This document shows positions 23,525 to 34,504 of a stretch of DNA of 64,000 bases, one piece after another. The stretch covers positions 7,874,001 through 7,938,000 of the forward strand of contig JBANDB010000002.1 in NCBI GenBank assembly GCA_037576215.1. The letters run 5' to 3'. Both the position numbers and the translations under genes were made by a program. Under the pieces are notes generated by a model. That model saw nothing but the letters and a program-made list of their open reading frames with translations, made no database searches and was not told the DNA's origin. Position 1 is the stretch's first letter. Every line of letters starts with the position of its first letter. Source of the stretch: Armillaria gallica. Taxonomy: Eukaryota; Basidiomycota; Agaricomycetes; Agaricales; Physalacriaceae.

Positions 23525-23817
23525 GGGGCCAGATGGTCAACTGGTCCTGACCTCTGGGTAAACCAAAGGTCCTGGGTCTGCAAGGTTGCAGGTTCAATTC
23601 CCAGCATTGGCAAATTGGGAGGTTTAGTGGGTATTACATAAGTTGAGTCCCACACTGTTCAGCACTTGCTGTTCATGCGTAAATGCATTCCTACCCGGTT
23701 CCTCCCTGATCCTTGATTTCTATCCCACGGGAGAAGGGAGCAGTGGCTGCATGTTGGAAGTGACTGTGTCACTGGACCACCTCTGCAATAGCCCCCACCA
23801 AAAAAAAAACAAAAAAA
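23525..23817 (+). mobile_element. tRNA-derived SINE inserted in gag-pol
   Basis: The 5' part resembles a tRNA with a long variable arm. T8, A14 and the GG of the D-loop can be placed (23527 onward), the A-box is GATGGTCAACTGG, and the B-box is GGTTCAATTCC (near 23595). The body ends in an A-rich tail (23799-23817). Imperfect 16-17-bp duplications flank it (GAAGAGAGGTAGGAAAT at 23508-23524; GAAGAGAAGTAGAAAT at 23818-23833). SINEs are moved by a partner LINE machinery; the LINE at 47.4 kb is not shown to be that partner. Confidence 0.8.
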
Positions 23818-23833
23818 GAAGAGAAGTAGAAAT

Positions 23834-26394
23834 TGATGAATCATTAGATCTGCTTGCAGTTTGAGAGAAATCTGCAGGGGCAGACACAAAAGAAGAGAGA
23901 GTGCATAGAGGAGTGTCATATTGGTTGTTTGCTATTTCCCTAGCATTTCTAATGTAAGGCTAGGATAGATCCAGGCCATCCGTATGCTTGACCTGGGTTT
24001 CTGTTATAGCGTTGACAGAAATGGCATATCCAGGTATAGATGTTACATCTATATGTGTGGTTGAGCCATCTGCAGCGGGTGTGAGTGAGTGTGTCCATAA
24101 AGAGAAATCTGATGGTAGTTTTTTGACCAATATTGAGAGTCCCAATTCACCTTGAGCAGAAAATAGGTCCTCACTTAAGGAAAATTTGCGTGTGGGTCAT
24201 AGGGCAGACACGGCTCATGAATATGTGGGTCTGAGCTGGTGTGTCCATGTGGCCAAGAGAAGAGCAGCTTGCCTCTTTCATGAGTAGGAATTACTGTTTC
24301 CATCCCAGTGTTAGGATCTCGAATGGTGAGGATTTGTTCTCCATTAGCCCGGTTGTCTATCTTGGTTTTGCAGAGCATAGAAAATGGTTGTCCTAGTAAG
24401 ACATCATACATGGCGTGTTCTACCACATGTACTTGAAGAAGCACTTCTAACCTCTTGAAGTTGAAGGGTACGTTCCTGCAAAGGCCAAGGGACCATCCAG
24501 TCTCTCCGTTCGCGCTTGTGAGCGCTATCTTGACGGATAGATCCAGAGGCATTCCACACTGGCACCATACAGCAGCAGACATTGCTACAACTTGTGAACC
24601 TTCATCCAGTACTGACTCTACTTTGTGTAGACCATCAATAACCAGCGTTAAAGCCCTTAAGCCTCCTGCTTCATCCACTACCACTATATGCGCGTGGCGT
24701 CTAATTTGCAGATGCATGATGAGCAGCTGGTTGCGTCCAACAGTGGCTGCTCCTGATTTTCCGCCTTCTACAGGTACTTTCCGGTTGGTCAAAGTTTCTT
24801 TAAGCTTGTTGCAGATTCCTGGGCTCTCCCCACATAATTCCTTGATGGAGACTTCGACCTTGGAATCTAGCACACGGTTGTAGAGATCTTCTGTGGTCCC
24901 AGACTTTATGATAGGAGTCGTATGCTTGTACTGTCGCTGATGATCCTTCTTCGTGTCAGCGGATTGTGCTCCTACTTTATCTTTGTCTGGCTGTTCTTCC
25001 AAACATGCCATCAGCTGGGTGGCTTGCACCTCAGCATGCTTCTCATACAAGCTCATGAGCTGCGATGGTGTAACCATGGTGAAAGTGCTGGTATTGCCTG
25101 TCTTGGGGCTAAAGCCCTGCAGGTACACAACACCTGCTGGTATACCATACCCGTGCTGGGTAGCTATCATATTGATTGAAGCAGACACGCCTCTATGCTC
25201 TTCATGCCACTTCTCTACTCGCAGTCTGAGGTATCCAGATCCCTTGGGTAGCTCAGACCCATCTGGCATTACCAGCTTCCACTTGATATGGTCAAACTTG
25301 ATGAGACCTTTGTCCATATCTGCTTTCTTGGCTACACATTCCTTGTATCTGATCTCGCAACCATCGTATCCGCACCTCTTGCTGGCTCTGCTCTTGTCGA
25401 CCAGCTTCTGAATTGCAGCCAGGAGCCACTCTTCCATTGAAGATTCTGTTTTCACAGTAGCCTCTGCTGGTTGGACGATTGTCTGCTGCTGAACAGCTGG
25501 CAGAGCTGCTGCTTGCGGCTGAGGAGAGTACGAGGGGAACCCGTAAGGGTTGTAGTACATGAGAGGCAGAGCTGCTGCAGTCGCCTTGGATAGTTGGTCT
25601 ATCATGTCTGATATGCTTTCTCCTGGCATCATCATCTGTTGTTGCCCGTATGGCAGAAGTGGAGCTACTCCTGGCAGCTGAGCATAACACAAAGCGGGTG
25701 CTGGAGCTTGCTGCTCAACACCTGCATATGGCAAGAATGCTGGTGCAGGGTTCACGTATGGAGACCTATAGCTTTCCAGTGTATACTTGGCCGCCTTCCT
25801 AACCTCTTCCATAGGGAAGGGTTCTGCTGGGTTCTGGTTTGGGAAGAGAACAGCTAGCCATTGGTCTATCATCATTTGTAGCATGGGATGAATGGCAGAG
25901 ATGTACATTCGCACATACTTGTGTTTCAACATGAGCAGACTCGTTCCTGCTGTGACATCCAATCTGATATTTTGGATGTATCTGTCGAAGTGGCTGAACT
26001 TGTCCAGTGTTGAGATTGGAGAGGCTCTAAGGATCCTAGCTGCTTCTTCTAGATGAGCGGGTGTGTATCAGCAGGTCTCGTTGGATTTCAGGTAGAACCC
26101 ATAGCATTCCTCCTTGAATGCATCCTATGTTGCTGTTGCTTGGTTGGCTGGGTTGGCTTGTGATAGCCTTTGCCACAGATCAGCAGCTGTTGGGTCTGCA
26201 TATAGGATAGCGGCTTGTATGTATTTCCAATCCATCTGTTGTCCTACACTCTCGCACATCCACTTTACTTCATCAAAGAAGACGGGTAGGGTTATCGAGT
26301 CTTCAGGTCCTTTCCAGCCCCAGCTAGGTGCTTTTCCAGATCCTCTGATAGGTAATTGCTGGTTCTGCACCGGTGCTTGTTGTTGTCCTGCCAT
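23834..26394 (-). pseudogene. Ty3/gypsy gag and aspartic protease, degenerate
   Basis: The gag start is plausibly 26394 (MAGQQQAPVQNQQ). The frame is broken by stops near 26125 and 26070 and then open from 25962 to 24175. The N-terminal half looks like a capsid region, followed by a Gln/Ala/Pro-rich linker (about 25450-25750). A retropepsin-like segment follows at about 24440-24720: VESVLDEGSQVVAMSA takes the place of the usual D-S/T-G motif, and LLGQPF corresponds to the later conserved part. The segment from 24174 to the SINE (including 23960-24145) leads into pol. Order gag-protease-RT-RNase H-integrase is that of Ty3/gypsy. Confidence 0.75.
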
Positions 26395-27760
26395 GTTGAG
26401 ATGAAAATGAATATGTCTGTTCCTTGACCAATGAAAGGTCTTGTCAATTGGGAAAAGTGTTGGTGAGGGTGGTGGACTTGGATCTTCTTGCTCATCTGAC
26501 CAGGTTCGAAATAAATCTGGATCGGGAGGATCTGATGCGTATGCCTGCAGGTCTGAGTTAGACCTCGGGTGGATTGATGGTCCCAGTAGCGGACTGGCTA
26601 CAGGTGAAGGTGATAAGGATGATAGTGGTGATTCAAGGATAGCCCTTAACTCCTGCTCGTAAGCTGAGGTGAAGCACCCATTAAAAGCCTAGTAATAGAT
26701 TATTCAGTGTAGCGGTGACACGCTTGAAAAGCGTTCACATGTGTAATTTCATGAAATGTATCAATACATACATTCTATAAGACCTAGATACCAAAGCAAT
26801 GAGATATACCTTAGAGCGCAGTGTACTAAGTGTGGACAATGAAGTTCCTTGAGTGATGCTTGGTGGAGCGCAAGGCTTAACTGCAGAGTGATACCATAAG
26901 GGTCACACTAAGTCTAAAGCCCCAGCACTTGACACTGAGTACACTGACAATGCACAGAAGATGTGTGCTAAGAATGGAACCAGTGAAGCTCAAGAGATAA
27001 TTGATACTTTGTGCAACCTTGATCTATGACACACGAGGCACTGCCATGCGGGGAACTAGCGCTCTAGACCTCAGAATGTTTAGAATTGAAGTAAGACTGA
27101 TGTCTCTGACTTTGGCCAATGCGTGCGAGGCCTAGACTAGATGCTGGTGGTCCTAGAAGACCATGGAAATCACTAGAAGATATTATTACCATAAATAAGA
27201 GTTGCAGGGTAGGCTACAACTCCGAGGAAATACTAGGCAATGTCAGTACGTGCAGATAGCGCGGTTAACCGATGTTGTGCAGCTGAGAGACCAGGATTGG
27301 GCCCTGAGCTGGAGCTCTGAGTAAGCGCCAAGCAATGGCGTGATTATGGCAACATGCCCGGGACTCAGGAAAGGAAGTTCCACCAGTCAAGAGTTACTAT
27401 TTAAGGTTGTATTAATATGTAGAGCGCATAGTATAAATGCCGTAGTGTAGTAATAGTGTACAAGTTTTGGACCCCCGTTGTAGTCGTGCACAAGCCTCCA
27501 GCTTGATGCCCTAGCAGCAGGATTAGTTTGTAACTTCGAGCGAGAGAATAAACCTAGAATTGATATCATACCGAGTGAATTGAATTGCGTGTGAGGCGTA
27601 GAAAGCTTAGCGGGGGACTTGCTTAGCAGGGGACTTGCCTAGCGGGGGCTCGTGTATGGTTTGAGTGATTGGTTGACTGCACTCTACCCTGAGAATAAGA
27701 GATATTGTGTCATTGCGGATGCACTCTTGAGTTTTGAGGGTTTCTTGTGATGCGCGGTGT
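26395..27760. other. Leader side of gypsy element, no gene
   Basis: No ORF of interest occurs. Plus-strand ORFs around 26440-26660 are short and unrecognised. This may be the 5' untranslated leader of the element plus unrelated inserted DNA, since 6.5 kb to the right LTR is too long for a normal leader. A triplet of AGCGGGGGACTTGC-like repeats lies at ~27606-27650. Confidence 0.4.
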
Positions 27761-27767
27761 TACAGGT

Positions 27768-28040
27768 GACAGAGGTTCAAACCCTTTGGCTTGTCGGACG
27801 GCGTTTCTTGTGTGCGAGATACTAGCGGCAGAGGTTCAAACCCTTTGGTCTGATTAGTGTTCGTACAGAGGCCTTCTTCTAATGCACGGCGCTACAGGCG
27901 GCAGAGGTTCAAACCCTTTGGCTTGTCGGACAGGGTTTAGTTGGTTATTGTGTCTCTGGATCAGCATAGGTTCAAACCCTGTGGGTCTACGATTGGTTTT
28001 GGAAGCTTGAGTGTGTAGGTTCAAATCCTGTGGCTTGAGT
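27768..28040 (+). repeat. Array of five tRNA-B-box-like motifs
   Basis: GGTTCAAACCC occurs at 27774, 27833, 27906 and 27969, and GGTTCAAATCC at 28018. The flanking sequence is partly conserved (GCAGAGGTTCAAACCCTTTGG, CTTGTCGGAC). Spacing is 59, 73, 63 and 49 bp. The motif matches the internal B-box of tRNA genes, the TFIIIC binding site, but no tRNA folds around any of them and no A-box was seen at the proper distance. It may be an irregular tandem repeat in a leader or LTR-like sequence. Confidence 0.7.
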
Positions 28041-28911
28041 GGACGTTTTGTGAAGGGTTTCTGCTTAGAGCGCAAGCTTTGAGTCGTGTTTAGAGTGTGT
28101 TTAGGTTGTTGTGGTTACCTGTGTGTGACACGCGTGACTTATTGAGGGTTTTGTGGGTGTGTGGCAACGTGTTGTGTATTGTAGTACACCTTGCCTTGAG
28201 GCCCCGCGACATTGGTCACCCCTCTTGTTATAAAAGCCTTTGGACTTAGAGAGATCTAGATACCCTACGAGCGCTATTGCTATACGTGTGTATCGTATAT
28301 TCTGAGAGTTTAGTTGTATTGCTTCAATCTGCTTCTATCGCATAATATCCCCCCAAGAACTTTGAGGGTTTGTGTGTGTAGTGTTGGGTGTGGGTGTGAT
28401 CAGTGTCTTCGACACTGTTGCATTTCTAGCCTGCATGCACAGACTCTCTTCAGCGGTAAGACACCTGTAATGTATTAATCCCTTATACTTGCAGATATGC
28501 GCAATCTATTATTCCTTGCTATTGCAAAGGATGTTTGGCAGAGGAATCCAAGCTGGGTATAGGGCCAGACAATGCTCCACACATTGTCATCACGGGTATA
28601 GTTGCAGCCTCAACATACTCAATGTACTGGACACTATGGGCCTGTGTGCTCCCACCTTCAAGTGCCTTGCTGTTGAATCGAGCCTAAATTTTCTGCTGAT
28701 TCTTTGATGTGCTGAGCTTCTTTTGATTTGTTATCAACGCGGACATGAGATCATACGAGCTCGAGTGATTCTTGACAGTTTTCATGTGTGGAAGTTATTT
28801 TTGTTCACCTTTGATGTCGCTGTCACCCGTTGTCCACCTTCCTCTGGAGATGACCAGGTTCGCATGTTTTCCCTCCATATGTCTTCCCTTTTTCCATGTC
28901 AGCCCCATATG
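28041..28911. other. Promoter-like GT-rich sequence, no gene
   Basis: The segment 28080-28430 is GT-rich. It has a TATAAAA-like box at 28230-28236 and a palindromic GTGTCTTCGACAC at ~28403. It resembles a U3/R region of an LTR, but no partner copy or terminal repeat was found in the window. Short unrecognised ORFs follow. Confidence 0.35.
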
Positions 28912-29127
28912 TTTTTTTTTCATGATGTTTTTCCACCACTCTGACATTTCTTCAATGATGTTTTCTATTATTTCTAACATGTTTTTTTTTGACCTGCCAC
29001 AAAACAAAGATCTATTGTTACAAGATATGCAATGGATTGAAAGAAAAATTTTACACTACCAGGGTTCGAACTAAAATCTTCACAGTAACAATATAGAGCG
29101 AACAGTAACACCACCTAGGCCATAGAG
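28912..29127 (-). mobile_element. tRNA-derived SINE, minus strand
   Basis: On the minus strand the 5' end can be numbered as a tRNA: seven acceptor bases GGCTCTA, then T8, A-box TGGCCTAGGTGG with A14 and G18-G19. The B-box is AGTTCGAACCC (near 29064). The body runs through one internal A-run (28983-28991) and ends in an A-tail (28912-28920). CATATGG on both sides (28905-28911 and 29128-29134) is a likely 7-bp target duplication that overlaps the first two tRNA bases. Its tRNA head differs from that of the SINE at 23.5 kb. Confidence 0.7.
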
Positions 29128-29229
29128 CCATATGAAAAGGTGATGCATACCATATATCCAGTTCTTTGGCAGAAAAATTAGCCCAAAAAAAAAGCCCGTC
29201 ATTGTGCATGGGGGGTGTAGGCGAAGGGG

Positions 29230-30340
29230 GTGGGGTCGTGCATGGTATCATTGGTAGCGTCAATACCCTTGCTGTTGAAAGAGAAGGCTGATTGAGAATT
29301 GGGAGTGATAGCAGGCAGGTGGAGCACCAAAAAGATGACTGGGCAATGTCAACAGCTGTTTAACAGTGATGAAGGGCCAATCCAGCAAAAAGGAGTTTAC
29401 CACTGCATTCCATGTTGCTGAAAGTAAAGTTGTTACAAAAGTGGTGGGGCTGTAAGGGGTGATACAGGGTCTAAAAAGCGAGCGTCGGGATGGTGGGTGG
29501 GCGTACAATGATGATGATGTCCAGAAAGAAAACCGACCACAGAATCATAGTCCCCTGCCCAAATAACGGGAGATGTACTAGTCTGGGGTGCGTAGGTGAC
29601 CTTGTTGGCATGGGAAAGCTTGATGTTGGTTGAAGATGGGGTGGGCAGCTGTGGGGGTCGTGGTGGTTGCACAGCCATGTTTTTGGGTGCATTTGATGCA
29701 CCCTCAAGTCACCTATTCATGCCCATAAGCATGTTGTTGTTGTCGCCGTCCTTAACTGCCAGCATCCCAATCTTCCTCTTGCCCTCCCACTTGGATGCTC
29801 CCACACTCCCGCAGTCTTCCTGCATTTCCTACTGTCCTTGCAAGCCTTTCCCTAGGTCTTCTCATGGCACAGCAACAGAGTATGACGATCCCTGCCCTTT
29901 GCCATTGTTGCTGTCATCGATGGGTTTGTTGTTGTTGTTGTTGTTCATCTGCAGGAATTATGCTCGTACTCTCAGATGGCAGCTGATATGGCATCTCTGA
30001 GAGTATTCCAGGTTGTTCAGACATAGGAAGCTCGTGCTCGACAATGATTTCCCTCGATGTTGATACTGGGTAGGCTGAGTTGGTTGGAATGGGGATTGGC
30101 AGGGGCCATTTCCGGATTAGCAGAGGTCTTTGAAGGAAGACGTCATCATCATTGAATGCTGAAGGATATCCTCGGTGTCCTGGGGCTACAAGGAGCATCG
30201 CCTTGTCTGAGGGCTTACATGCTGAGGTGGGGGGTAGAACAGTTGCTATCCGGGGTGCTTGGAGCTGCCGGATGCGTAAAAAGTATCTAGAATAATAGTA
30301 AGTATGAAGAAAAGTAATTACATACCTTTTTACACCCATG
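29230..30340 (-). pseudogene. Unrecognised duplicated gene remnant, copy 1
   Basis: Minus-strand ORFs (for example 29433-29678, rich in Pro, Ser, His) align loosely with the locus at 31190-31850, in both sequence order and landmarks (a GTTGTTGTTG run at ~29930, GGGATGGTGGG at ~29487). No domain is recognised. Several frames are needed, so any gene is decayed or has unresolved introns. A further minus ORF at 29914-30339 overlaps the trinucleotide run. Confidence 0.3.
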
Positions 30341-31185
30341 AGAGGGCTGTCAGGCGAACAGACGGGGCATCGTCATGTTCGAGATAGTGGTAAAAGACCA
30401 CGAAAGAAGAAGCACAGCCACTTGATCTCTGCTCGGTTGGTCGGACCGCAGTGATCAAGTGTGCAGAATGAGAGCTCAGAATTTGTCTGCTGCTTGAACC
30501 ACTCATTCCGACACCCCATGAGCTTTTGGGATGTTCAATTGTGAGTGTTTATCATATATCTACATATAATTTTGTAGACCGGAATGCAATGGAAAGCAGA
30601 TAATCGATATTTAATAGTACTTTTCTTATATTTTGAGGCCTTTTCAATAAGATCCCCTCTCCATGTGACTCTGTGTTTTCTCAAACTGCAGAAGAATTGT
30701 CATATATTCAAGTTCATATATAATACTGTTGATAAGGCTCATCTGATCCATCCCGATCTACTAATGAATGTGCATATGGACTGTCTGGGTTTTTGAAGCC
30801 ACCTTTTGTGCATTTCACTATGAGTCACTCGATCCCGTTGCCTAATGACTTTAAAATGATATTAATTCAATATGGGTATTTTCGCTCATAAATTCCTCTG
30901 TAGGCCACCAAAATTGAACTGTATCTCAGTCTACTATACTGTGATACTTCTAGATACTTTTCCCTACCGCATCAAATGTTGATGACCCATACCATAGACA
31001 TTTGTTCTGAAGTTGCTTTTCCCGGCAATGTCCAAAAGATGTTGAATTTACTAGTTTCATTGCTTTAAACACATTTACTACACTATATTATACATGAAAC
31101 CAGTGTAACTAATATAATAAATTTTTGAAAAGAAAACTCATGGACATGCAAGGGATGGTGAGGTGTAGACATCGAGGATGGCCAT
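30341..31185. other. No gene recognised
   Basis: AT-rich sequence with short ORFs only and no repeats seen. Confidence 0.45.
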
Positions 31186-31851
31186 GGCATGTCAGATTGT
31201 CTTGTTGCCATCGAAATGTAAAATTGCTAGGTCGTCAGAGGTGAGAATTCGAGAATGGTAAATAGACTTCACCACTGCCATGCTTGTGTTGAAAGCAGGG
31301 ATGCTGAGGCAGATGCAGGGGGTGATATGAAGAACGGTGTCAGGATGGGGAGTAGCGCACAATGACAGCAGCATCAGGAGAGGAAACAAACCTCGGATTT
31401 GTGATCCACCACTGAAATGATAGGATTTGGAGGAATTTTGGATGTGTAGATGGGCTGGATGACACGGGAGAGTCCAATGTTGGAAGGGAAAGAGGTGGGC
31501 AGCAGCGCGTGTCGAGACAGGTGCACAGTCGTAGTTCTGGATACATCCAATGCATCCTGAAATATTGTATCAGGTCAGAAAAAGGCGCACAAATGGTCTT
31601 CATCGTTAGCTGTCGCAGTGCCAATGTTGCTCCCACTGCCCTATTCGACTTCTCTTTTCTTCCCCACACACCTGCGACATTTACCATCCGCCACAGTCCA
31701 GCCATACTCTACAGAAGGGCCCTGCACTGTTGTAGGGCCTTCCCAGTCCCTCCTGTCGTTACCACCATTGTCCAGTTTGTCGTTGTTGTTGTCTATACTG
31801 CACTTCCAGTTGATACTCCTCTCCTATTTGCAGGTGATGATTGATTTTTGA
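31186..31851 (-). pseudogene. Unrecognised duplicated gene remnant, copy 2
   Basis: This is the counterpart of 29230-30000. The minus ORFs 31192-31389 (ITPCICLSIPAFNTSMAVVK, DDLAILHF) and 31340-31705 read in adjacent frames. The order of matched landmarks (GATGGGGAGTAGCGCACAATG, GGTGGGCAGC, CATCCAATGCATCC, GTTGTTGTTG) is the same as in copy 1. Family unknown. Confidence 0.3.
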
Positions 31852-32891
31852 CTCCTCGGTCCGTTTTTGGTTGTTGTTATGCTGTCCATCAGTCTGCAAA
31901 TACGATTAGCCTCAGGGGGTAGCCGGGTTGGTCAGAATGAGGATGCAGAGCTGTATTTGCAGCAGCAGGGCATTGTTGAGTTCTGAGATCTTTGATATCG
32001 TTCATGGTATTGGCCATAGTCCAGGATATTAGAGTGTGTATGGTGCTTGTGAGACCATATGCATGGTGGATGGATGTGGATGCAGTCGCTGGGCTGTGGC
32101 AGTGTCATAGGCAATATTACATAATCTCACATGGCAAAATTATTTTCATTTGATTTTTATCCCCTACAGTGAGCAAGCATCGGCATGACAGGTCTCGGGG
32201 CTAGGAAAAATATACAACTCCTAAAGTTTATGCCTGAATTTTGGCTGTGAAATTTCATAGAATACTAGGAAAACATATCATGACATATCAACCCGGAGGA
32301 GGGATTGATTTGATGGATATGAAAGGTGAACAGACCAAAAATAACACTCACATCACGGAATTTAACAGAGCGGGACCTGAAGGAAGCAAATGAGGGATCT
32401 AAAAATACATGATCAAGGAATAGAAGCTATATTTATCATGCCACCACCCAGAATAACAAATCAAGCACGATTTCAATGCAGGACATTTCTCAGAGAGCTA
32501 TTTTTGGTACGTGCAGTGGGCAGAGGGGCACAGAACCCATACCAGCAAGCACCCCCCTATTGCTGAGCTTGGCGGCTGCTGCTATTCATTGCAGTAGTTT
32601 TAATTAATTGCACACCAATTGCAAGTACAGCCATTAATACATTACAGATGGACTACTACTGCAGTCTATTAATTGATTGTAAGGGATATAAGGCCTGGGT
32701 GAAGGATGAATCCAAGTGGAAGTGATGTGATTCGTTGTCGGGAACAGATCTTCTTCATCTGAAATCCTATTGCCTGTGGTGGCTCGAGCGACAGTCTGTA
32801 ATGCTTCCGCTTCTAGATGTTGTGTGGTGGGACGAAGGGTACTTCTTCTACCAGCAATTGTGGTTTAACCTCCCTCACGGTGGGCTCCACT
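31852..32891. other. No gene; candidate primer-binding site next to right LTR
   Basis: No gene is supported. Read on the minus strand, two bases inside the right LTR-like repeat comes TGGAGCCCACCGTGAGGG (32873-32890). It begins with TGG, as a primer-binding site complementary to a tRNA 3' CCA end would. The implied tRNA would have a U before CCA, as tRNA-Cys does. No polypurine tract was seen beside the left repeat, which weakens the reading. Confidence 0.4.
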
Positions 32892-33774
32892 TGTAAGGCT
32901 AGCAAACTCTCTGGTAAGAGACAGTCACGTCTGCGTCTGCAAGATCTTTTGTATATGCAAGGAGGGTTACCACCCACTCTGAAGGGATCCGATAGAATCT
33001 GCTCCATCTGCAGATATGATAGAAAGAAGTAGTCCAAGCGTCCGCTTAGGATGCTGACCTGAGAGTGGTTGTGTGAAGATAGCGAGAGAAAAGGAGAATT
33101 CCTTGCAATCCGCTCACAATGCTAGGCTCAGAGATGGCTAGATGTGCTTAGGAGAGTAGCAGAATTTATTCCTTTAGTGCGCTATGAGCAAGTGAGATTA
33201 ACTAGCTTTCTAAGTACATTATGTGTGCTTATATAGTAGCGGATCCGAACCCAGCCCCCACTTCCACACCTGCCTGCTCCAATGGCCCTGAATTTGCCTT
33301 CAAAGCTGGTATTTGGCATGAGCTGTCATGTTGAAATCAGCTGCGTGAGCTACTCCAGTGTCATCAAGCGCACTCTGCAACACCTTTCTCATCTAGTCTG
33401 GTTCGAGAATAGCCATATATGGCTATCCACTGTCAGCCAATTTGTCCGCTCTCTCAAGGATGATCCTTCTGCCATCCGCTGGCGCAGGCGCTTCAGGTTA
33501 ATAGCTGTCAGCTCCTGGAGCCTAGGCTAGTCAAATTCCCATGAAACGAGGCAGTTTTGTGGTGGATAGCATATGGCCAGGCGGATGATGTATTGCTTGG
33601 TAGATGCGAAGCAGATGGGTGGTTGCCCGGGCAGATTCTGCAGGGATTCCATTTTTGAACAGTAGGAAAGTGCAATGGAGGAGCAGTGAGTGAAAGTAGC
33701 TGTAGCATAGTACCTAGTTGCTGTATCAAGGTGAAAGCTAAAATTTGGTGCACACATAGATGTGGTGCAGCACA
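32892..33774. repeat. 883-bp LTR-like repeat, right copy
   Basis: It has the same ends (TGTAAGGC ... GCAGCACA), length and orientation as 15295-16177. If these are the two LTRs of the minus-strand gypsy element, this is its 5' LTR and the element plus later insertions spans about 18.5 kb. Confidence 0.65.
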
Positions 33775-34182
33775 CCAGAGTGCACTAAGATGATTACAAA
33801 AATTCTTTCAGGAACACACAGGTAATTAGTATCATTCTGTGTTGCCTTGGATCATCCTAGTCGTGTCTGGGAGCCACCTTGTGGAGTCGCTGTATCCTAA
33901 CTTATAGAATATGGTGATGCATTAACCAGAAGTTCATTGTCATGAAGCACTTCAATTGTGTATGAGGTCCTATGATGGCTCCTTTGTCGTAACACAGGTG
34001 CACCGGACTGGTAATCCCAATACATCATCAGAGCATGCTGGGATCATCTGACCGTGACCCTTCTGAAAGATGGATTAGGAGAAATTGCAGGATTCAACGG
34101 AAAGGACATGAGGTGAAATCACGGCGACACCATTCGAGTATTGAAGGTGATGATAACAACAGCACAAAAAAATAAAACAAAA
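33775..34182. other. No gene recognised
   Basis: Low-complexity A-rich stretch near 34165-34190; no ORF with recognisable content. Confidence 0.45.
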
Positions 34183-34504
34183 CATGCACTATGAATCAAA
34201 AAATATATGGGCTTCATCATCCTTCCCCAGGTTCACTCTGGTACACTGCTCAGCTCCTCTATTCCAGGGAGAGTAGCAGGAGCAGGACGAAGGAGCCAAT
34301 CAGGTTCATCCCGAAGGATCTCATTCCAGATTGAAATGCTGCACAACATTCGTGCTCACACCCCCATACCCTAGGGTACGGTGACTCCACAAAGTGATCT
34401 CCAAGAAGACTTTACCCATGGTATGTACTTCCCCATTTGCAACCACATTCTGATAGTTTTGTACTTTTGTTGACTGGCTGGGAGGTGTTCTGAGACATTG
34501 ATCT
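34183..34504. repeat. 320-bp dispersed repeat, island copy
   Basis: It is homologous along its full length to 53677-53998, in the same orientation. On the minus strand both copies keep a similar frame (LWSHRTLGYGGVSTNVVQHFN), so it may derive from a coding exon or element of unknown type. The island copy has TG or CA at 9 of the 13 CpG positions of the other copy. Confidence 0.75.

Noticed and set aside
23527..23615. Possible functional tRNA gene
   Set aside because: The acceptor stem pairs poorly and an A-tailed body with target duplication follows, so it is the head of a SINE.
23525..23655. First ~45 codons of the long pol ORF read as protein
   Set aside because: They are the antisense of the SINE; the true pol sequence begins left of 23524 in plus coordinates.
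24455..25411. Plus-strand ORFs of 85-152 codons
   Set aside because: They lie opposite the gag-protease frame and have no own motifs; shadows of the minus strand.
27768..28040. CRISPR-like array
   Set aside because: The repeats are too short and the spacers irregular and partly conserved; the genome is eukaryotic.
29050..29134. Possible minus-strand tRNA gene
   Set aside because: The A- and B-boxes are good but the arms do not fold well and the sequence continues into an A-tail.
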